Made by a program: the position numbers and the translations under genes. This document shows positions 60,401-64,000 of a stretch of DNA of 64,000 nucleotides, piece after piece. Numbering within the stretch: position 1 is the first letter of the stretch; every line of letters begins with the position of its first letter. The notes below the pieces were generated by a model. That model had not been told where the DNA came from, ran no database searches, and saw only the letters and a program-made list of their open reading frames with translations. Origin of the DNA: Arthrobacter citreus (lineage in GTDB: Bacteria; Actinomycetota; Actinomycetes; Actinomycetales; Micrococcaceae); NCBI RefSeq assembly GCF_009192745.1, contig NZ_VTFV01000005.1, positions 62,001 to 126,000 of the forward strand. Direction: 5' to 3'.

Positions 60401-63400
60401 GAAGGTGCCGGCATTGTTCGATTCCTGCGGCTTGAAGTTCTCCTTGAGCTGCGTCGCAGCGAACGAGTTCCACTGAGCCACGTCATCAGGCTTGGCGTCG
60501 GCGTCCCAGGCCTCCAGGAACGCGGGTGCGTTGAGCGGCGTGCTCATGCCGTACGACAGGGTGAGCTTGCTCTGACCGGGCAGAGTCTCGCCTGCGTTGT
60601 TGAACAGCATCAGCAGCGACTGGGCCTTACCCAGCAGCGACGGGTCTGCAGCAACAGCAGCCTTGAAGTCAGCCAGCGAGACAAAGTGCTTGTCGCGCTC
60701 GGCCGAGGCAGCTCCGCCCACACCCATCGAGTCGTAGAACTCCTGGGTGCTGACCACACTTGCCGGCAGCAGCTCAGCCTCAACGACCTTGCCGCCCTGC
60801 CTGGTGAACGGCCCCACGTACATCGTGTAATCACGTGCACCGTAGGTCTTGTTCAGACCACCTTCTGCGGTCAGCTTGAAGCTGTCCAGGTTCAGGATCG
60901 ACGAGCCGTGCGAGTTGCGCGCCACACTCTCGTTCATCACAGCGTGGTCGCCGTCGTAGGGCAGCACGTCATAGATGATCGGGAACGGGTACGGGGTTTC
61001 GCCCTTCTCCTTCGTGTTGTCGATCGTCAGGGTGTAATTGAAGTCCCCGCCCTCACGAACAGGCGTGATCCGCGGGTGTGCGGTTCCGGCGAGGTTCAGG
61101 TCAGAGTAGGCGACCTTCCGCTTGCCGAAGTTGTCGTACACCTCGTACTCGAAGAGGTTTCGGTCGGTGAAGACCAGGCGGTCGTTCCGCAGGTTGTTGT
61201 CATCGAGGTCGTTGCGGTCAGTCTCGTAACCGAGCGTGTTCGAACCGTTCCAATCCGAGTTGAGCGGCTGCACGAGGCCGGTGTTGTTGGTCGTGTAGAC
61301 GCGAGACTTGGTGTCCTCGCTCGTCGCGCCCGGGGTATAGGTGTCGATGAGGCCGATGAAGTCGATCACGATCTTGTCACCGGGCAGCAACTGGCCCTCG
61401 AACCAGATGGTCACCACGTTGCGGTCCATGCCGTCCCACTCACCGGCATGGATACGCGTGTGAGTAAGGTTCGATTCGGATTGCTTGACGGTGCCGTCTG
61501 CGGCCACGATCTTCCAGGTCCACTTGAATGCATCAGACTCACGGTTTGCCGTGGCGTTCTTCTGCAGCGGGCCCTTGGAGCGGTGAGCGTCATTCAGCGG
61601 GCTCGTTTCGTCCACCTCGTCGGCGGGCACGTAGACCCAATCGTCTTCACTGCGAACGGTCATCACGCCAGGCAGCTCAAACGTTACCTTGGGGTCGATG
61701 AGCATGTCCTCGGAGTAGGTGATCGACTCTTCCTCGTTCCACATGGTGTCGTCAGCGTTCACGACCTCACCGCGGAACTTCAGGTGGGAAGACGACGACG
61801 GGTTGATGGCCATGTTGTCCGACCATCCCCAGCGCTGATCTTCCGGCTTGGCTCCGTCGTAGCGGTAGTAGAGAGCGTCGTGGAAGACGTTCACTACCGG
61901 ACGAGCGGGCGTGAGGTAGGAGCGGTTCTGGTCATCATCCAGTTTCGCCATTGCGTCTGCGACGTAGTTACCCCACAGCTCAACGGTGTCGTAGATGAAC
62001 ATCGTCTGCTTCTCATCCGAGGATGCACGCATGTTGATCTTGATCGCAGCGTCGGTGACGCCGGCACCGAAGATGGTGACACCCTTGTTCTCGGGGTCAG
62101 TCTCCGTCACGTCCTGGTTGCCGGCCTTGCCCGCGTCGGCATCAACAGCCAGGCGGGTACCCGTGGGCACGAGGTAGTCATCGTCGATCGATCGAACTAC
62201 TACACGAACCTGACGGAGGTCGCGAACGAGATCCGGGTCCACTGCGATGGTCTTGTTCTCGTAGATGCTCTGCTTGCCGAGCGAGACCCACTCATCGGTT
62301 GCGTAGCCGGTTGCAGGGTCAACGTGTGAGACGAAGACCTCGGACTCGAACACCTGGTCAACGGTCTTACCGTTGCCCTGGATGTGGGCAACGACATCAG
62401 CGGGGATCTCCCACTTACCGCTGGACACAGACAGCACTGCAGCGTCGATCTTGTACTTCGTTGCAGGGTGGTTCGGATCATTGGATTCCGGCGTCGGCAG
62501 GTTGCTGTCGATGGCCATCTCCCGCAGGCCCGAGCCGGTGTTCTTGGCGTGGGTCACCAGGTACTCGATCGTGTCCGACGCGTTGAAGTACGGGTCGCCG
62601 ATGGAGCCGTTGGTGTATTCCATACGCGGACGCGTGGTGTTGACGCGCACCTCACCCTTGGGCTTTGCAATCTCGAAGGAAGCATCGTTCTGGGCCAGGA
62701 AGCTACCCACCTTGCCGTTACCGTCCATGTCCCCGGTGGCTAAAGTTTCGGTCACGAGCTTCGCGTAACGGATGGGCTCAAGCGGCTGCACGACGAAGTC
62801 GTCCTTACTTGCGCCCTCGGGCAGAAGGGTCAGATCGTCCGAGATGAGCGAGATGTAGGTGTCGACCTTGAAGTCCTCGGCCGCCCACTTACCGCCTTCG
62901 GCCTCGTCCTCACGGAAGCCGTCAACCAGCTTGTACTCCTGCAGCAGCGTGAAGCGCTGATCCGACTCGAGGCGCCCCGCTGCGGTTTCGGCGTCGGGCG
63001 CCGGCGGCGTCACGATCCAGCGAACCACCTGGCGCGCAGACCAACCCTTGATGCGCTCGTCCTCGGTCACTGCCTTCACGGTGTAGCCGGCAGCTTCGAA
63101 CGCCTTGCGGTCCATGATCGTGTTACCGACCTTGATACGCACATCCCCGGTCTTCTCCGCGAACGATGACACATAGGAAGTGAAGATGAAGCGCGAGTTG
63201 TGCACGGTGCCGGTGCTCAGCATCCGGCTGTAGTCGCTGCCTGCACTGTCCGGCTTGTTGTACGCCTCGGTCGATACCCAGAACTTCGCCGCGGCACCCA
63301 GCAGGGTGACCTCGTTCGATGCCGCGTCGGCGTAGGGGCCGATCTTGGTCTCGTTCACCACGGACGGGAAACGCATCACGATACGCGTTCCACCGTAGGC

Positions 63401-64000
63401 GCCGTAGTTGGTTGCCGACTCCTGAACCGTCTCGGGGAGCAGGGTCGAGCCTGCAACCTTCCACGAACCACTGACATGCAGGGGCACCTCGGTGTCCCGC
63501 TTGTAGGTCTTCGTCTCCGAGATCAGCGATTCGGTGATGTGGTTCACGCCGTTGGTGCCGATGCTGTCCAGGCGGCGGGCGTCAGCGCTCGGGTTCTGCA
63601 CGTACGAACCGGTCTTGTACATCCCCGAGACGATCGGCTCGAAGACGTCGGCCTCCGAGTTGGCGAAGATCATAATCTCCTGGAACTTCGTCTCGTCGGA
63701 CAAGGACTCGTCCGTGCCGTAAGGAGGCATGTCGATCACCGTGGCGCGGGGTGACACGGTCAGGGACTGGCCGTACTTGATGCTGTGCAGGATCTGCTGG
63801 GCCTCGGGCGTATCCTTCGCGGTGAAGTGCAGCACGAAGCGTTCGCCCTGCTCGCTCTTGACGCGCTCGACACGCAGGTTCAGGTGCTCGGCCACATCGA
63901 CCACAGGCGTCGTGCTGTTGTAAGCCACGTCGCTGATGTGAGCGGTGAACGCCACATCCTGCTGGTTCTCCACCTTGCCCGTGTAGCGAGCAATGGTGCC
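57407..64000 (-). CDS. Giant wall-anchored adhesin with SdrD-B repeats (N-terminus off right edge)
   Basis: At least 2197 codons; the frame is open to the window edge, so the real start and signal peptide lie outside. A GTG at 63973 is internal, not a proven start. The first about 1190 visible residues are a large non-repetitive surface region. Six SdrD-B-type repeats of about 150 residues follow, starting near 1199, 1399, 1548, 1694, 1841 and 1996 (counted from 63973), with calcium-loop signatures such as VWNDKNRDGVMQSGED and VWDDKNRNGIQEPGE. The C-terminus has LAFTG (near 2143), a Leu/Gly-rich helix and RRRMKEEEE: a class-E-like sortase signal. It probably mediates attachment. GC is lower than in nearby genes. 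Confidence 0.88.
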   Translation of the reverse strand, partial: GTIARYTGKVENQQDVAFTAHISDVAYNSTTPVVDVAEHLNLRVERVKSEQGERFVLHFTAKDTPEAQQILHSIKYGQSLTVSPRATVIDMPPYGTDESLSDETKFQEIMIFANSEADVFEPIVSGMYKTGSYVQNPSADARRLDSIGTNGVNHITESLISETKTYKRDTEVPLHVSGSWKVAGSTLLPETVQESATNYGAYGGTRIVMRFPSVVNETKIGPYADAASNEVTLLGAAAKFWVSTEAYNKPDSAGSDYSRMLSTGTVHNSRFIFTSYVSSFAEKTGDVRIKVGNTIMDRKAFEAAGYTVKAVTEDERIKGWSARQVVRWIVTPPAPDAETAAGRLESDQRFTLLQEYKLVDGFREDEAEGGKWAAEDFKVDTYISLISDDLTLLPEGASKDDFVVQPLEPIRYAKLVTETLATGDMDGNGKVGSFLAQNDASFEIAKPKGEVRVNTTRPRMEYTNGSIGDPYFNASDTIEYLVTHAKNTGSGLREMAIDSNLPTPESNDPNHPATKYKIDAAVLSVSSGKWEIPADVVAHIQGNGKTVDQVFESEVFVSHVDPATGYATDEWVSLGKQSIYENKTIAVDPDLVRDLRQVRVVVRSIDDDYLVPTGTRLAVDADAGKAGNQDVTETDPENKGVTIFGAGVTDAAIKINMRASSDEKQTMFIYDTVELWGNYVADAMAKLDDDQNRSYLTPARPVVNVFHDALYYRYDGAKPEDQRWGWSDNMAINPSSSSHLKFRGEVVNADDTMWNEEESITYSEDMLIDPKVTFELPGVMTVRSEDDWVYVPADEVDETSPLNDAHRSKGPLQKNATANRESDAFKWTWKIVAADGTVKQSESNLTHTRIHAGEWDGMDRNVVTIWFEGQLLPGDKIVIDFIGLIDTYTPGATSEDTKSRVYTTNNTGLVQPLNSDWNGSNTLGYETDRNDLDDNNLRNDRLVFTDRNLFEYEVYDNFGKRKVAYSDLNLAGTAHPRITPVREGGDFNYTLTIDNTKEKGETPYPFPIIYDVLPYDGDHAVMNESVARNSHGSSILNLDSFKLTAEGGLNKTYGARDYTMYVGPFTRQGGKVVEAELLPASVVSTQEFYDSMGVGGAASAERDKHFVSLADFKAAVAADPSLLGKAQSLLMLFNNAGETLPGQSKLTLSYGMSTPLNAPAFLEAWDADAKPDDVAQWNSFAATQLKENFKPQESNNAGTFVTEKADKVSIGNYVWHDANFDAEQNEGEIITDVNGRELLKPAKDIDFDGDIDDAGINQVKVTLLSPNGYNVDYLGNPIKKVGNQWLVIDDATGEVFVDEIGQKMESDGPVVTTTRTDINGWNGYYVFSNITPGKYRVMFEIPKAYDGYSVTTQKMISGADVTTFLPGEAADVQVAHDVSALVAVTDVRTVTQETADDTRMGFDLGVGHLFDFGGTVWNDKNRDGVMQSGEDRLPNFKVTLKNAKGETVLDENGDEMTTVSDAKGRYTFPVLARPGQFYVEVVHPDGTYDKKLPVTPITHAENPFTRVDDNDVTLREVGNGLIVRTNLFAFDLENLYETKFADRQAVNAGFYDYRNTGVIGNLVWDDKNRNGIQEPGEPGLDGQELKLEQYELVDGKWVKNDGFVMTTTSQADGLYYFNEVPAFAGDAETGTAYAYQVIVDGLPAGYTFAPSREGDDREVDSDFFLNGAMNEKGGLDNLITMAVQDGQFLRAVDNVTIDLGVMEHATGVIAGEVFIDTKADGQKVGDGLAAERFTATLQVSTNGADWTDVAAQTGVNKYRFEGLPIYNDAAGAANQYRVVVTEIPLWLAITKHNQGADETDSDFVETGRNGTFTAVSDVYTLARPVEGQILPVDTREALTHDDVDLGLVEPGVVIGGKMWDDANANGLREEGEKVLAGHTVVLWELVDGAWVKAGDSKDVTDMTDENGDYRFVVEPMHFDESSPEFMQAREYRVTIERLGNQLWSPVNVGGDKLIDSDVITEAAEFGGAHTGVSHVFSIIEHVNGVADPLTQRDDVQMDAGLTIYADRAVIGGSIWVDKNEDGIQQDSEGTLGGREVTLLEKIDGEWIVVADLNGNYTIKTEADGSYEFVVEPTHWGEDHDGYLKPREYRTETHTPVSHRLSLGDAVTASDRGNGWIESKVAELVEVDEETGLIVLAEEHEDRELDYPFAVIPLAFTGGKGFALLLLGALGAGGLGILLLAAARRRMKEEEEMQEERV

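Noticed and set aside
57383-62329. Plus-strand open frame of 1648 codons opposite the adhesin
   Set aside because: It lies wholly antisense to the SdrD-B repeat gene, has no signal peptide or recognisable domain, and its Val/His/Leu-rich composition is that of a codon-bias shadow.
1-64000. Insertion sequence, prophage or integrative element
   Set aside because: No transposase, integrase, phage structural gene or flanking attachment repeat was seen, despite composition differences near the right edge.

Overview
The window reads as chromosomal DNA of a high-GC Gram-positive actinobacterium, most likely a Micrococcaceae member related to Arthrobacter. This is inferred from several things seen here: the proteasome activator Bpa with its C-terminal GQYL, class-E-like sortase motifs (LADTG, LAFTG), frequent GTG starts and 4-base stop/start overlaps, a Kdp potassium system, and a histidine pathway running through HutF. 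I found no transposase, integrase, prophage, rRNA operon or CRISPR array. Two tRNA-Ser genes (UGA, GCU) lie at 5857 and 48960.

Layout. 1-5790 (minus): a partial aldo/keto reductase, a small operon around bpa, the carbon-starvation/pyruvate transporter cstA with its ybdD-type partner, and a PIG3-like quinone oxidoreductase. 5857-13787 (plus): tRNA-Ser, a septum-formation-domain lipoprotein, a 1493-residue secreted nuclease/5'-nucleotidase, an unknown secreted protein, and a wall-anchored protein built from four chaplin-like repeats. 13913-22045 (minus): a lone ctaD, then a hut operon (IclR regulator, hutU, an M20 amidohydrolase, hutF, hutI) without hutH. 22247-27944: an F420-dependent-reductase-like gene behind twin palindromes, two small membrane genes, a 41-bp intergenic repeat array, an aldehyde dehydrogenase and an FAD protein. 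28205-35985 (plus): a complete kdpFABCDE operon led by an extra 27-residue membrane peptide. 36003-38287 (minus): a PadR, DUF1048 and DrrAB-type exporter operon.

39011-42129 (plus): a TPP riboswitch followed by thiM, thiE and a thiD-tenA fusion, a thiamin salvage operon. 42126-46713: an uncharacterised module of a DUF5058 membrane protein, a second membrane protein, an M20 amidohydrolase and a TRIC channel, read divergently from a two-unit Lrp/AsnC regulator. 46773-55376: an S9 oligopeptidase, tRNA-Ser, mgtE with a structured leader, lhgO, an aldo/keto reductase, a protein with an L7/L12-like segment, a crotonase and a GntR/FCD regulator. 55415-64000 (minus): a surface-protein locus of lower GC, with a giant SdrD-B repeat adhesin (N-terminus off the right edge), a translationally coupled membrane protein and a glycine-rich secreted protein.

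The genes suggest a free-living soil or plant-associated heterotroph. It can scavenge phosphate and nucleosides from DNA outside the cell, use histidine-derived urocanate, import pyruvate or peptides, salvage thiamin precursors, and display large wall-anchored proteins. The most promising unexplored items are the chaplin-like LADTG protein, the DUF5058 two-membrane-protein module, the M20 enzyme that may replace HutG, and the adhesin with its coupled partner.
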